Below are positions 45,687 through 54,663 of a stretch of 64,000 nucleotides of DNA, piece after piece (positions within the stretch are counted from its first letter, which is position 1; the number at the start of each line of letters is the position of its first letter). The position numbers were made by a program, and so were the translations under genes. Source of the stretch: Pleomorphomonas sp. NRK KF1. Lineage in GTDB: Bacteria; Pseudomonadota; Alphaproteobacteria; Rhizobiales; Pleomorphomonadaceae. Under the pieces are notes generated by a model. It searched no databases and was not told the DNA's origin. It saw nothing but the letters and a program-made list of their open reading frames with translations. The stretch spans positions 186,001-250,000 of the forward strand of contig NZ_JAMDLH010000005.1 of the NCBI RefSeq assembly GCF_023721755.1. The letters are read 5' to 3'.

Positions 45687-46112
45687 ATGACCGCGCCCAT
45701 CGCAACCGCCATCGCCCCGGCCATTGCGCTCGTCGCCCACGACGCCAGGAAGGACGAGATGGTCGCCTTCGCTCGCGCCCACGAGCGGCGGCTGTCGGAC
45801 TTCCGCCTGTTCGCCACCGGCACCACTGGCGGCAGGATCCGGGAAGCCTGCCCCGCTCTCGACGTCACCCGACTGAAAAGCGGCCCGCTCGGCGGCGACC
45901 AGCAGATCGGCGCCATGATCGCCGAGGGGCGGCTCAGCGGCCTCATCTTCTTCATAGATCCCCTGTCGCCGATGCCGCACGACGTCGACGTCAAGGCGCT
46001 CACCCGCCTGTCGGTCGTCTACGACATTCCGATGGCGCTCAACCGTGCAACGGCGGAGCTTCTGATCCGCGCCGACGGCTTTGCCCCCCTCTCTCCCGTT
46101 TCCTCCGACTGA
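45687..46112 (+). CDS. mgsA: Methylglyoxal synthase
   Basis: A 141-residue lyase that turns dihydroxyacetone phosphate into methylglyoxal and phosphate, a bypass of lower glycolysis. Family motifs: [46 protein letters not shown] and [18 protein letters not shown], with the catalytic Asp in the last. The ATG at 45687 has AAGGA five bases upstream. It is followed 12 bp later by glk, so the two are likely co-transcribed. Confidence 0.95.
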   Translation: MTAPIATAIAPAIALVAHDARKDEMVAFARAHERRLSDFRLFATGTTGGRIREACPALDVTRLKSGPLGGDQQIGAMIAEGRLSGLIFFIDPLSPMPHDVDVKALTRLSVVYDIPMALNRATAELLIRADGFAPLSPVSSD

Positions 46113-46124
46113 GCGAAGATCACG

Positions 46125-47141
46125 ATGTCCCAGAGCGTTTCCAACGTCGTCACCTTTCCGGTCCTGTTCGCCGACATCGGCGGCACCAACGCCCGCTTTG
46201 CCCTCCTCGTCGATGCCGAGGGTGAAATCCGTCACTTCGATACCGTCGAGACGCGACTGTTTCCGACCATCGAGGACGCCATCCAGGGCGCAGTGATCGA
46301 TGCCGGCGCCCCCGTCCCGAAGTCGCTTGTCTTTGCGCTGGCCGGCCCCATCGGCGAGGAGAGTACCCAGCTCACCAACTGCCCGTGGGTCGTTACCCCG
46401 AAGCGTCTCGTCGAACGCTTCAGGCTTGAGCACGTCATCCTGTTCAACGATTTCGAGGCGCTCGGCCTTTGCCTGCCCGGCCTGAAGCCGAAGGATCTCG
46501 TCGCCGTCGGTGGCACCCTGCCGCCGGAGCGCGGGACCAAGGTGGTAATTGGCCCCGGCACCGGCCTCGGCGCCGCCGGTCTGGTCGACGCAGCCGGCCT
46601 TTGGGTGCCGGTTCCCGGCGAGGGCGGACACATCGACCTCGCTCCGGTGACGGCCCGCGACTACGACATCTGGCCGCACATCGAGCGAGCCGGTGGCCGG
46701 GTCACCGGCGAGACCATCATTTGCGGCTCCGGTCTCCTGCGCCTTTACCGGGCGGTCGCCGCCGCCGGCAAAGCCCTCCCGGCCTGCGACACCCCGGCCG
46801 CCGTCACCGCCGCCGCCGAGGCGGGCGACCCGATGGCCGTCGAAACGGTTGCGCTGTTCGCCGAGCACCTCGGCCGCATTGCCGGCAACCTTGCCCTGAC
46901 CTTCCTCTCCCATGGCGGCGTCTATCTGGCCGGCGGAATCGCGCCGCGCATCGTCAAGGTGCTGCAGCAGGGGGGCTTCCGGGCCGCCTTCGAGGACAAG
47001 TACCCCCACCAGGGACTTATGGCCTCGCTACCGACGGCGATCATCGTCCACGACCGTCCGGCGCTCGCCGGCCTCGTCGATTTCGCCCGCCGTCCGAACA
47101 CCTTCGGCCTTCGCCTCGACGGCCGACACTGGCGCGGTTGA
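46125..47141 (+). CDS. glk: Glucokinase
   Basis: A 338-residue Glk-family (not ROK) glucose kinase. ATP-binding LFADIGGTNARFALL is at the N-terminus; the sugar site with catalytic Asp is in ILFNDFEALGL; GPGTGLGAAGL and the Glu-His stretch VPGEGGHIDLAP follow. It feeds glucose into glucose-6-phosphate. It ends 9 bp before the convergent AsmA gene. Confidence 0.94.
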   Translation: MSQSVSNVVTFPVLFADIGGTNARFALLVDAEGEIRHFDTVETRLFPTIEDAIQGAVIDAGAPVPKSLVFALAGPIGEESTQLTNCPWVVTPKRLVERFRLEHVILFNDFEALGLCLPGLKPKDLVAVGGTLPPERGTKVVIGPGTGLGAAGLVDAAGLWVPVPGEGGHIDLAPVTARDYDIWPHIERAGGRVTGETIICGSGLLRLYRAVAAAGKALPACDTPAAVTAAAEAGDPMAVETVALFAEHLGRIAGNLALTFLSHGGVYLAGGIAPRIVKVLQQGGFRAAFEDKYPHQGLMASLPTAIIVHDRPALAGLVDFARRPNTFGLRLDGRHWRG

Positions 47142-47150
47142 GCCACGTCG

Positions 47151-50078
47151 TCAGGGAATGCAGCGGCCGTCACGCCCCGGCCGGCAGGAGGAGCGCGGCG
47201 CGACGGCCGGCGTCGCGACGCTTCCGGATTTCCCGAGCGCACCGAGGTCGAGCGGTCCTCCGGTAGGAAGAGGCGAGCGCCCAACTTCCTTCTCTCGCCG
47301 TGGCGCGGACTGGGCGTCGGCCGGTCTTGCAAGAGGAAGGGGCGTGACGACCGCCGGTGCGGCGGCTTGCACGGGCAGCGTGTCTGCCGGCCCGGATGGT
47401 TCGGCAAGTTGGTCGATCATTGATGTCATGGCGTCCGGCTTGACGGCTTCGAGCTTCGGGACAGTCCCCTCGCCTTCGACCAGACGGGCGAAGCCGCCTT
47501 TCATGGTTGCCAGGCGCGCATACCCCCAGGTTGGGTCGGCCGGAAGACCCGGCAGATCGGGATAGAGGCGAGGCGCGGCAAGCGGGCCGACGATGGCCAC
47601 CGGCACCTCGAAATCGGGATATCCATCCAGTTTCGGCTTGAGCCGCAGATCCAGGGCGCCGTTCCCAAGGCGGAGACTGCCGGCGCCCGCCAGATGAAGA
47701 TCGCCGGCAGCGAAGGCGAGGTCATCGCTCGTCACGACGCCCTTTGACAGCTTCAACTGGCCGGACAGGGTATCGAAGCCGACCCGTCGCGCATCCGATC
47801 CGAAGCCGCGTTGTACGGCGCGGGCCACGCGGCCGAGCAACGCCACGGGATCGACGCCGTCGAGAACGCCGCGCGAGACCGAGAAGCCGGCAGTGCCGAT
47901 GGCCGAGTTGAATAGGTCTCGCTGTGTCCGCCCTTCGGCAACGATATCTGCGACAAGACCGAACTCACCGTCGGCGACAGTGCCGATCAGCGGCGCAAGG
48001 CTGGCGAGGCGCGCGCCCTCCAAACGCCCCTTGACGGTGAAGGTTGGCCGGCTGCCGGCCTTGACTGTCAGCGTCGCCGCGCCACTGCCACCGCCAAGTG
48101 ACAATCGGGAGAGCTCGATTTCGGCCCTCTTGTCGTCCAGGCGAAGATCGACAGGGGCGGCGGCGGCGGCCAACAGGCCGGCCGCGATGCCCCCTGCTTC
48201 GATACGCAAATCGGCGTCGACCCCGAGTGATCGAGTGGCTCCGGACAGGGTGCCGGCAACGGCGCCGGCCAGCGCCGAAATGTCGATGGTATCGCCGCTG
48301 AGGCGCCCGGTGAGTCGGCCACGATCGCCGGAGGTGGTCAGATCAAGCACACCGGCAAAGGCGCTGTCTCCAAGCAACAGGCGTGCGTCGGCCATCGTCA
48401 GGCGTCCGACACCGGCTTCGAACTGCCCATCCAGAGAGGCATTCGGCGGCAGATCGGCAACCCCCACAAGCGTTGGAAGCCGGCGAGTCGTCAAAGCCAG
48501 ACTGCCGTCTGCAGCAACGGCAACGGGATCAATCGTGCCGTCGAACGCAATGGAGAGCGCCGGTCCATCGAGCTTGGCCAGGACCGGCGACGCACCACCC
48601 TCGATCAGCCGGCGCGGTGCCGCCTCGACCTCGAATGTGGCGACACCCGACGACGCCTTCGCCTGCCCGGTCAGCCGCGCCGGCTTGTCGAGGCCTATAA
48701 TGGAAAGATCGGCGGAAAGATCGCTCAATGCCGGCAACGCCACCTTGCCGACGAGCGGCAGTTGTCGGAGAAATCCGTCGCGAAGCCGGCCGGCACCGTC
48801 AATGGCGAGTGTCGCCGCCAGCTCTTCGGCCGACTGCCCATAGGCCGACATGCGGAGATCCGCCGAAAGGCGGCCCGTAAGCGGCGAGGCGACGCCCGCC
48901 ATTGCCGCAACGTCGGCAACCGAGACATTCTTGGCGGCCAGGGAAGCACCGAGCCGCCGGCCTTCGTCGGCGGGCAAGAGATCAACCCGACCGGACACCA
49001 CGCCTTCACCCACCGACCCGTCGATACGCGCACCGAAGCGCCCCTCGCGGTCAACGGCGGTAACGCGAATCTTGCGAAGGCTACCGCCGGGGAAAGCCAT
49101 TTCTGCAAGCTTCAGGTCGAAACCGGCATCGAAGGGCGCAGCACCGCCGAGCGGATCGAACCCGATCCGGCTCGCAAGCGCGGCCAACGCCGTCAGGGAG
49201 CTCGCCGGTAGTCGCCCGAAATCGGCATGGACATCGACGGATGCACGCGGCCCGGCAAGATCGTACGCTGCGGACAGACGCCCCGTGCTGCCAAAGAGGC
49301 TGGCGGTGGCGTCGACCATCTCGACCCGACCGGACGATAGCGTGATGGCGCCCTCGAGCTTTACCGCTCCGGAAGGGCCACCGAGCGTGGCGGCGTCCGG
49401 CACCGAAAGGTCGAGGCGGCCGGCAAAGGCACCGCCCGCCAACCCGCCGTCGAGACCAAGATTCAGCGCCGGAGCGACAAGCTGCGCCCGTGTGGCGCCC
49501 GCCGATCCCGCCTCGACCGTCAGCGACAGTGGAGTGCCATTCAGCGTTGCCTTGAAGGAAAGACGATCGGCATCGCCCGCACGACTGGCCGACGCCACCA
49601 CCCCATCAAGGCTGGCTTCCGCGCCGCGCGCGGAAAACGTAAGCCGCCCGTCCAGTGCCTGAAAATGCCGGGCGGAAGCGCGATCGGCAAGGCCGGCCAG
49701 GGCACCGATCGCCTTGGCCGGGTCGAGATCGCCTTCCCCGAGCGAAAGACGCAGAACCGGCCGTTCGACCGTCACGCCGCTGAGTTCGGACGAACCGGAC
49801 AGAAAGGGCACGGGATTGAGGGCGAGCAGAAGCCGATCGGCATGCACAGTGCCCAGACCGTCGGGCAATTCGATCCCGACGTCTGAGGCCACGACGCGGG
49901 GCGTCGGCAGCAGTTGCAAGTCGGCCTCGCCGATTCTGACCGTCGTGCCGGTGTCCGCCTCAAACGCGGCGATCGTCGGCTCCACGAACTTGTCGAGCGG
50001 AAAAAGAGGCGCCATCGCCAGGCGCAACGCCAGGACGACCAGCACCAGCCCCGACAAGGCCGTGATGACGCGAATCAT
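47151..50078 (-). CDS. AsmA-family protein
   Basis: A 975-residue protein with one N-terminal membrane segment (about 5-25, VITALSGLVLVVLALRLAMAPLF) and a very long periplasmic part. The N-terminal AsmA pattern is seen in FEADTGTTVRIGEADLQLLPTPRVVASDVGIELPDG, and the C-terminal half has the AsmA repeat DGVDPVALLGRVARAVQRG. AsmA-like proteins are thought to bridge the envelope and move phospholipids. The ATG at 50078 was chosen; GGGGAGG lies very near it. Starts up to 50141 are open. Confidence 0.85.
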   Translation of the reverse strand: MIRVITALSGLVLVVLALRLAMAPLFPLDKFVEPTIAAFEADTGTTVRIGEADLQLLPTPRVVASDVGIELPDGLGTVHADRLLLALNPVPFLSGSSELSGVTVERPVLRLSLGEGDLDPAKAIGALAGLADRASARHFQALDGRLTFSARGAEASLDGVVASASRAGDADRLSFKATLNGTPLSLTVEAGSAGATRAQLVAPALNLGLDGGLAGGAFAGRLDLSVPDAATLGGPSGAVKLEGAITLSSGRVEMVDATASLFGSTGRLSAAYDLAGPRASVDVHADFGRLPASSLTALAALASRIGFDPLGGAAPFDAGFDLKLAEMAFPGGSLRKIRVTAVDREGRFGARIDGSVGEGVVSGRVDLLPADEGRRLGASLAAKNVSVADVAAMAGVASPLTGRLSADLRMSAYGQSAEELAATLAIDGAGRLRDGFLRQLPLVGKVALPALSDLSADLSIIGLDKPARLTGQAKASSGVATFEVEAAPRRLIEGGASPVLAKLDGPALSIAFDGTIDPVAVAADGSLALTTRRLPTLVGVADLPPNASLDGQFEAGVGRLTMADARLLLGDSAFAGVLDLTTSGDRGRLTGRLSGDTIDISALAGAVAGTLSGATRSLGVDADLRIEAGGIAAGLLAAAAAPVDLRLDDKRAEIELSRLSLGGGSGAATLTVKAGSRPTFTVKGRLEGARLASLAPLIGTVADGEFGLVADIVAEGRTQRDLFNSAIGTAGFSVSRGVLDGVDPVALLGRVARAVQRGFGSDARRVGFDTLSGQLKLSKGVVTSDDLAFAAGDLHLAGAGSLRLGNGALDLRLKPKLDGYPDFEVPVAIVGPLAAPRLYPDLPGLPADPTWGYARLATMKGGFARLVEGEGTVPKLEAVKPDAMTSMIDQLAEPSGPADTLPVQAAAPAVVTPLPLARPADAQSAPRREKEVGRSPLPTGGPLDLGALGKSGSVATPAVAPRSSCRPGRDGRCIP

Positions 50079-50321
50079 GCCTCCCCGATCCCTCGACGCC
50101 CGCTCGGCACGCACCGTGATCTCCTCCGAAAGCCGGTGCAAGTTTATACAATACCAGTCCTTTCGGGCTTTGGCACCTTTCTCCGGCTATCCGTTGGGAG
50201 AAGCGTTCTGCCGCACTGCAAAATCGAATAAGTGCGGGGCAAAAGACTTGGCTGCACCGCATCATTGCCCATATGCTGGCTAAGCCGCGATGGAGCGCGG
50301 CGACGCGGCAAGAGGCTCCCG

Positions 50322-50888
50322 ATGTCCAGGACAAGGCAGGGTACCGTCATCCGGAAGTATGCCAATCGCCGTCTCTACGACACGGGGACGTCGAGCTATG
50401 TCACCCTGCAAGACCTCGCCGCCATGGTGCGCGCCAATGTCGATTTCGTGGTGATCGACGCCCGAAGCGATCAGGACATTACCCACGAGGTACTGACCCA
50501 GATCATCCTCGAGGAGGAAACGCGCGGACCCCATCTTTTGCCGGTGAACTTTCTTCGCCAGCTCATCCGCTTCTACGGCGACGAGTTGCAGGCGATGGTG
50601 CCTGCCTTCCTCGAGTACTCCATCGGCCAGTTCGCCCGAGAACAGGGCAAAATGCGCGGCATCGCCGGCGAAGCGCTGGGCGCACCGGCCCTCAGCGAGA
50701 AGCTGGGTGAGCAGGTTCGCCTGAACGCGGAGTCCTTCGAGCGTGCCGTCCGCGCCGCCCTGCCCGGTGAAGGCCCGGACAATCAGACGCCCCCCGCCGA
50801 AAACCGAGCCTCCGACATCGACGCCCTGCGCGACGAGCTGGAAGCCATGCGGCGGCGGCTCGACCGGCTGGCGCCGGAAACCGAATAA
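50322..50888 (+). CDS. phaR: Polyhydroxyalkanoate synthesis repressor PhaR
   Basis: A 188-residue DNA-binding regulator. The N-terminal domain is seen in VIRKYANRRLYDTGTSSYV and VTLQDLAAMVR (about 8-65), then the PHB-accumulation domain HLLPVNFLRQLIRFYGDEL (about 70-110), and an acidic coiled-coil tail. In alphaproteobacteria it represses phasin genes until PHA granules bind it. The ATG at 50322 has AGAGG eight bases before it. TGC/GCA repeats lie upstream. Confidence 0.93.
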   Translation: MSRTRQGTVIRKYANRRLYDTGTSSYVTLQDLAAMVRANVDFVVIDARSDQDITHEVLTQIILEEETRGPHLLPVNFLRQLIRFYGDELQAMVPAFLEYSIGQFAREQGKMRGIAGEALGAPALSEKLGEQVRLNAESFERAVRAALPGEGPDNQTPPAENRASDIDALRDELEAMRRRLDRLAPETE

Positions 50889-50894
50889 ACCCGT

Positions 50895-52649
50895 TCAGGC
50901 CGGCGCGATGACAACCGGCCCACGCAGCCAGCCCTCGTCATCGAGGCCATCCAGCACCGTGGCGCCCGGTCCCACCCGCAGGCGTGGCTCCCCGATCAGC
51001 TTTCCCTGGAAGGCGGTAATGCCGAGCTCGGCGAGCAGAGCCGCCGATGCTTCGTCCTGCACGAACTCGGCCACCGTGCGGATGCCGAAGTGGCCTGCAA
51101 GCGTTGTCAAAGCCTTGACGAAGACGACCGCGTCGGCGTCATGCCCGATATCGCGGATGAACGCACCATCGATCTTCAGCCAGTCCGGCTTGATGTCGCG
51201 CAGCATCCGAAGCGAGGTGTGGCCCGAGCCGAAGTCGTCGATGGCGATGCGGCAGCCTATATCGCGCACCGTGGCGACCATGTGCCGGAGATCGTCCAAG
51301 CGCGACAACGCCGCCGTCTCCGTGATCTCGATGGTCAACCGCCTGAGCGCGTCGCCGTCGCGGCGGGCACCGGCCACCAGCATGCTGAGCCAGGCCGGAT
51401 CGGCCAGCGTTTCCGGCGACACGTTGACGGAGAGCCTGAGGGACGCCGAAGACTGGAGATCGGCCATCACCAGCGTCAGTGCCCGCATGTCGAGCCGGCG
51501 AATGAAGCCGAGCTTTTCGGCCGCTTCCACGTAAGGGCCGCCAGAGACGATCTCCTCCGACGGCAGGACCAGTCGGCTGAGCGCCTCGTAGGAAATGATC
51601 GTCCGGTCGACGGCCGAGGCGATCGGCTGGTAGGCCAGCACGAAACGATCCTCGGCAAGTCCTCGCTGGATGGTCTCGGCGACTTCGACGTTGCGGCGGC
51701 GGAGGGCATCGCGGGCGGCCGAGGGCTCGTAAAGAGTGAGATGGCGGTCGACGTCGCGCCGCGCATCGCCCAGCGCCTCCTCCGCCCGGTTGGCGGCCAT
51801 GGCGCCGGTGAGCGCGTGATGAGGCAGCATCACCGCGCCGATGGCGACATCGGCACGGACGGAGGCGCCATCGCAGTCGATCGCCTCGTCGCGCACCGCA
51901 TCGCGGAATCGTTCCGCGGCAATGATCAGCGCATGCTCGTCGCAATCATTGAGGATGGCGCCGAACTTGTGGCCCGAGAACGAGCCGAACACGTCGCCCT
52001 GTCGCATCCGGCGCAGAATGCGCTCGCCGGCGACGTCGATCACCCGGTCGCCAGCCTCGTAGCCGAAGTTGGCGTTGATACGGCCAATGTCGAGCACGGC
52101 AATGATCAGAAACACCGCCGAGCCCCCCTCGGCTTCCAGCAGCTTCAGTCGATCGTCGAGGCTTTGCAGCAACTCGTCACGGTCGAGCCGCCGATCCGGC
52201 CCGTAGAGACGAATGGGCGCGGTCGTCTCCGTATCTCGCGGCAGGACGCGGACGGTGCCACGGGCTCCGAGCGCCGGTTGTCCGGCTGGCCCATACCAGC
52301 TGCCGCTCTCCTCGACGCGTATGCCCTGCGGCTTGCCTCCACGCGGCATCAAATCGTAGACGAGCCGATAGTCGGGGCTTATTCGGTCTTCCGGCAACAC
52401 GGGGGGCGGTGTCGCTGCAAGTCTCAGCGTTTCCGCCTGCGGCCCGATCAGGCGATGGAGTGAACGGCCAGAGAGTGGCACTTCATAGGCGGGAAGATCC
52501 AGGACCTCGCCGGCATTCGAGGACCAGCGCAAGCGGTCCTCTGCGTAGTTGTGGTCGAAAGCGGCTATGCCCGCTGCCGCCATCGCCGCGCTGATGCAGT
52601 CGACGCCTGCCAGCCTGTGTCCATCCGGTGAAACGAGATCGTCATCCAT
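50895..52649 (-). CDS. PAS-GGDEF-EAL protein with degenerate GGDEF, probable c-di-GMP phosphodiesterase
   Basis: A 584-residue cytoplasmic protein. Residues about 20-135 look PAS-like; GGDEF (about 165-310) has SGHKF instead of GGDEF, so it probably makes no c-di-GMP. EAL (about 325-565) keeps the catalytic residues: Glu in YEALSRL, Asn in SVNVSPETL, Glu in ITETAAL, DD in AIDDFGSGHTSL, Lys in WLKIDGAFI, Glu in VAEFVQ and Gln in FQGKLIGEP. It should hydrolyse c-di-GMP, perhaps with GTP sensed by the GGDEF fold. Its start is 138 bp from a perfect CtrA box. Confidence 0.85.
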   Translation of the reverse strand: MDDDLVSPDGHRLAGVDCISAAMAAAGIAAFDHNYAEDRLRWSSNAGEVLDLPAYEVPLSGRSLHRLIGPQAETLRLAATPPPVLPEDRISPDYRLVYDLMPRGGKPQGIRVEESGSWYGPAGQPALGARGTVRVLPRDTETTAPIRLYGPDRRLDRDELLQSLDDRLKLLEAEGGSAVFLIIAVLDIGRINANFGYEAGDRVIDVAGERILRRMRQGDVFGSFSGHKFGAILNDCDEHALIIAAERFRDAVRDEAIDCDGASVRADVAIGAVMLPHHALTGAMAANRAEEALGDARRDVDRHLTLYEPSAARDALRRRNVEVAETIQRGLAEDRFVLAYQPIASAVDRTIISYEALSRLVLPSEEIVSGGPYVEAAEKLGFIRRLDMRALTLVMADLQSSASLRLSVNVSPETLADPAWLSMLVAGARRDGDALRRLTIEITETAALSRLDDLRHMVATVRDIGCRIAIDDFGSGHTSLRMLRDIKPDWLKIDGAFIRDIGHDADAVVFVKALTTLAGHFGIRTVAEFVQDEASAALLAELGITAFQGKLIGEPRLRVGPGATVLDGLDDEGWLRGPVVIAPA

Positions 52650-52786
52650 CTGTCGCCGTCCTCGCCGTTTTGGAACACCTACCGCAACGCCCCTACCAGG
52701 TGAACCGCGTTTTTGTTCCGTCCGTCAACGATCCACGCGCGAAATGCAGAGACCATCGGCTCTTTTTCCGAAGCTGGTCTTGCGCA

Positions 52787-52802
52787 TTAAGTCTTTCTTA
52801 AC
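52787..52802. promoter_or_regulatory. Perfect CtrA binding site (TTAA-N7-TTAAC)
   Basis: TTAA at 52787-52790, seven bases, TTAA at 52798-52801 and C at 52802 match the CtrA consensus exactly; it also contains TTAACCAT (52798-52805). It lies in the 245-bp gap between the divergent GGDEF/EAL gene (start 52649) and the small unknown gene (start 52895). Confidence 0.65.
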
Positions 52803-52894
52803 CATTCTCAGGATCTGGCGCGCCGGTTGCTGGGCAACCCTCGAGTCGACACGACTTGTGCCGCAACGGCACAGTTCCTGAAAGGCCCGTGACC

Positions 52895-53284
52895 ATGATC
52901 GGATCGGTAGGCTCCATCGGCGGAAGCGTCGGCGGCCAAAGCCTCGAAAGGGCGGCCCGCCGCGCGTCCGGTCGTTATGTCGAAGCGGCGGAGCGCGCCT
53001 CCGCCGACAGCGACAACCAGCGGTCCTTCGCCCTCGTTGATCCTCGCGCCGAGACCGGGAGCAGGACCGGCCATCGCTCCACCGCACCATCGGCGAACAG
53101 CTCCGCCTCGGCCCCCTTCGTGGCTCAACTCGCTGCCCTGGGCCTCGGCGATGCCGGCAGCGGCGAACGCCGCGTCCGCCGCGACCCCTTGCAGATCGTC
53201 GCCCGAGCCGACGCGCTTTATCGCGACGGCTATCGCCGCGTCACAGACCTCGAGCCCGGCTTCTTCGGAACCGCCGAGTACTGA
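52895..53284 (+). CDS. Small hypothetical protein with FVAQLxA motif
   Basis: A 129-residue soluble protein, Gly/Ser-rich at the start (MIGSVGSIGGSVGG), low-complexity in the middle, then APFVAQLAALGL and a basic-aromatic end (RRVRRDPLQIVARADALYRDGYRR). The FVAQL segment resembles a small uncharacterised family of rhizobial proteins, from memory. There is no signal peptide or membrane segment. A perfect CtrA box lies 93 bp before the ATG and a terminator-like hairpin follows the stop. An opposite-strand frame (52808-53305) is judged a shadow. The function is unknown. Confidence 0.6.
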   Translation: MIGSVGSIGGSVGGQSLERAARRASGRYVEAAERASADSDNQRSFALVDPRAETGSRTGHRSTAPSANSSASAPFVAQLAALGLGDAGSGERRVRRDPLQIVARADALYRDGYRRVTDLEPGFFGTAEY

Positions 53285-53302
53285 TCCCGCCCCCCCAAAA
53301 AA

Positions 53303-53335
53303 CAAAAAGGCCGGCGCAATGCACCGGCTCTTTTC
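53303..53335. terminator. Bidirectional terminator between hypothetical gene and rpmF
   Basis: Arms GCCGGCGC (53310-53317) and GCACCGGC (53321-53328) pair with one mismatch around a 3-base loop. An A run lies before it and CTCTTTT after it. It could end transcripts from both sides. Confidence 0.6.
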
Positions 53336-53379
53336 AAGTCGATCCCGGCCGCCATCGACGGCCGAGCGGATCCTTCTCG

Positions 53380-53562
53380 TCAGGCTTCCTTGGGGGCCAG
53401 GATCTGGCGACCGCGGTACATGCCGGTCTTGAGGTCGACGTGATGGGGACGACGCAGCTCACCCGAGGTCTTGTCCTCGACGTAGGTCGGCTGCTTCAGG
53501 GCATCGGCGGACCGACGCATGCCACGCCTGGACGGCGAGGTCTTTCGCTTGGGAACTGCCAT
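53380..53562 (-). CDS. rpmF: 50S ribosomal protein L32
   Basis: A 60-residue basic ribosomal protein, the usual length. It starts [18 protein letters not shown], the standard L32 opening, and has [19 protein letters not shown] later. The zinc-binding cysteines found in some L32 forms are absent, as in other alphaproteobacteria. It lies beside mtgA, a usual Rhizobiales arrangement. Confidence 0.96.
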   Translation of the reverse strand: MAVPKRKTSPSRRGMRRSADALKQPTYVEDKTSGELRRPHHVDLKTGMYRGRQILAPKEA

Positions 53563-53649
53563 TGTCTTCTACTCCATCGCCCGCTCGGAAGGGAGAACCG
53601 CAATGGTCCACCATTCGGGCGCGCGGGCGCTCGTTCCTAAAGATGCGGC

Positions 53650-53678
53650 CTTATACAGACTGATGCGCCACTTTGCCA
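53650..53678 (-). promoter_or_regulatory. Possible rpmF promoter
   Basis: On the minus strand, TATAAG (53655-53650) is a good -10 box, with TGGCAA (53678-53673) 17 bp upstream as a weak -35 box. It lies about 90 bp before the rpmF start. Confidence 0.4.
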
Positions 53679-53730
53679 GTGCCTGCCCGGAAAAAAGTGC
53701 GCGCTCCGTCGCAATCCCGATGGGCAGTCG

Positions 53731-54474
53731 TCACGACTTCAGGCACTCGACATAGGCACCGGACTGACTGACCCGACGCTCGATGATGCGGGCCAGGGTC
53801 TTCTGTGCCCGACTTGGCTTCAAAGGGTTGCGAATGGCAGGATTGGGCAGCGCGGCGGCGATCAGCGCCGCCTCGCGCCGGCTCAGCTTCGACGCCGACT
53901 TCTTGTAGTAATACTGGGCAGCCGCCTCGACGCCGTAAACGTTAGGGCCAAGTTCGGCGATGTTTAGGTAGATCTCCAGCGTCCGCCGCTTCGACCAGAC
54001 GAGGTCGGCATAAAGGGCGAGCGGGATCTCCAGGCCTTTGCGGATGTAGGAGCGAGACGGCCACAGGAAGACGTTCTTCACCGTCTGCATCGTGATGGTG
54101 CTCGCCCCGCGGTTGGGGCCACCATCGCGGCTCAGCACCGATCGAAGCTGTTCCCAGTCGACGCCGTCATGAAAGCAGAACTGGCCGTCCTCGCTCATCA
54201 CCACAGCCTGCCTCATGCTCGGTGCGATGTCGTCGAGATCGACCCACTGGCGACTGTAGCCCTGGAAACTGAGAAGATCGCCGACCATCAACGTCGATAC
54301 CGGACGAACGAAAATGTAGAGCGGCGTCAGAACGAAGGGCAGGATGACGACCACCGCTGCGGCGATCGACAGCCTTCTGAGCCAGATCCGCCAGCCAGAT
54401 CGCCTCACAGCAGCCGCCTCCTCGTCGTCCGCCATCGACTCGCCCTCGGCCATCGCCTCGCTGAGATCGCTCAT
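53731..54474 (-). CDS. mtgA: Monofunctional biosynthetic peptidoglycan transglycosylase
   Basis: A 247-residue family 51 glycosyltransferase that polymerises lipid II into glycan chains. A cytoplasmic N-terminus leads into one membrane anchor (about 33-55) and a catalytic domain in the periplasm. The key motif VMSEDGQFCFHDGVDW holds the catalytic Glu, and GASTITMQTVKNVFLWPSRSYIRKGLE and EIYLNIAELGPNVYGVEAAAQYY are family signatures. The length is normal. Confidence 0.95.
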   Translation of the reverse strand: MSDLSEAMAEGESMADDEEAAAVRRSGWRIWLRRLSIAAAVVVILPFVLTPLYIFVRPVSTLMVGDLLSFQGYSRQWVDLDDIAPSMRQAVVMSEDGQFCFHDGVDWEQLRSVLSRDGGPNRGASTITMQTVKNVFLWPSRSYIRKGLEIPLALYADLVWSKRRTLEIYLNIAELGPNVYGVEAAAQYYYKKSASKLSRREAALIAAALPNPAIRNPLKPSRAQKTLARIIERRVSQSGAYVECLKS

Positions 54475-54635
54475 GCCCCACCGCCTGTCGCCTCCTCATA
54501 AACCAACCGCGTCGGGCCGGCAAACGAGGGATAAGACGGTTGTTGCCCACCCCGCGCGCCGCGATCGCAGATCAATCTGCGCGACAGCCTGTCGATGCGG
54601 CAGTTGCTCGCATTTTATACAGACATGCCAAAAAT

Positions 54636-54662
54636 TTGACATGGCGCAAATTGAGGCAACAT
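54636..54662 (+). promoter_or_regulatory. Promoter of predicted small RNA
   Basis: A perfect -35 hexamer TTGACA (54636-54641) is followed 15 bp later by CAACAT (54657-54662), a moderate -10 match. An alternative -10-like TATACA lies nearer mtgA at 54617-54622. No coding frame begins here. Confidence 0.45.
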
Positions 54663-54663
54663 G

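Noticed and set aside
52808-53305. 165-residue minus-strand frame opposite the small unknown gene
   Set aside because: The plus-strand frame has a better C-terminal composition, a terminator after it and a CtrA box before it; the minus frame is Gly/Ala-rich without motif.
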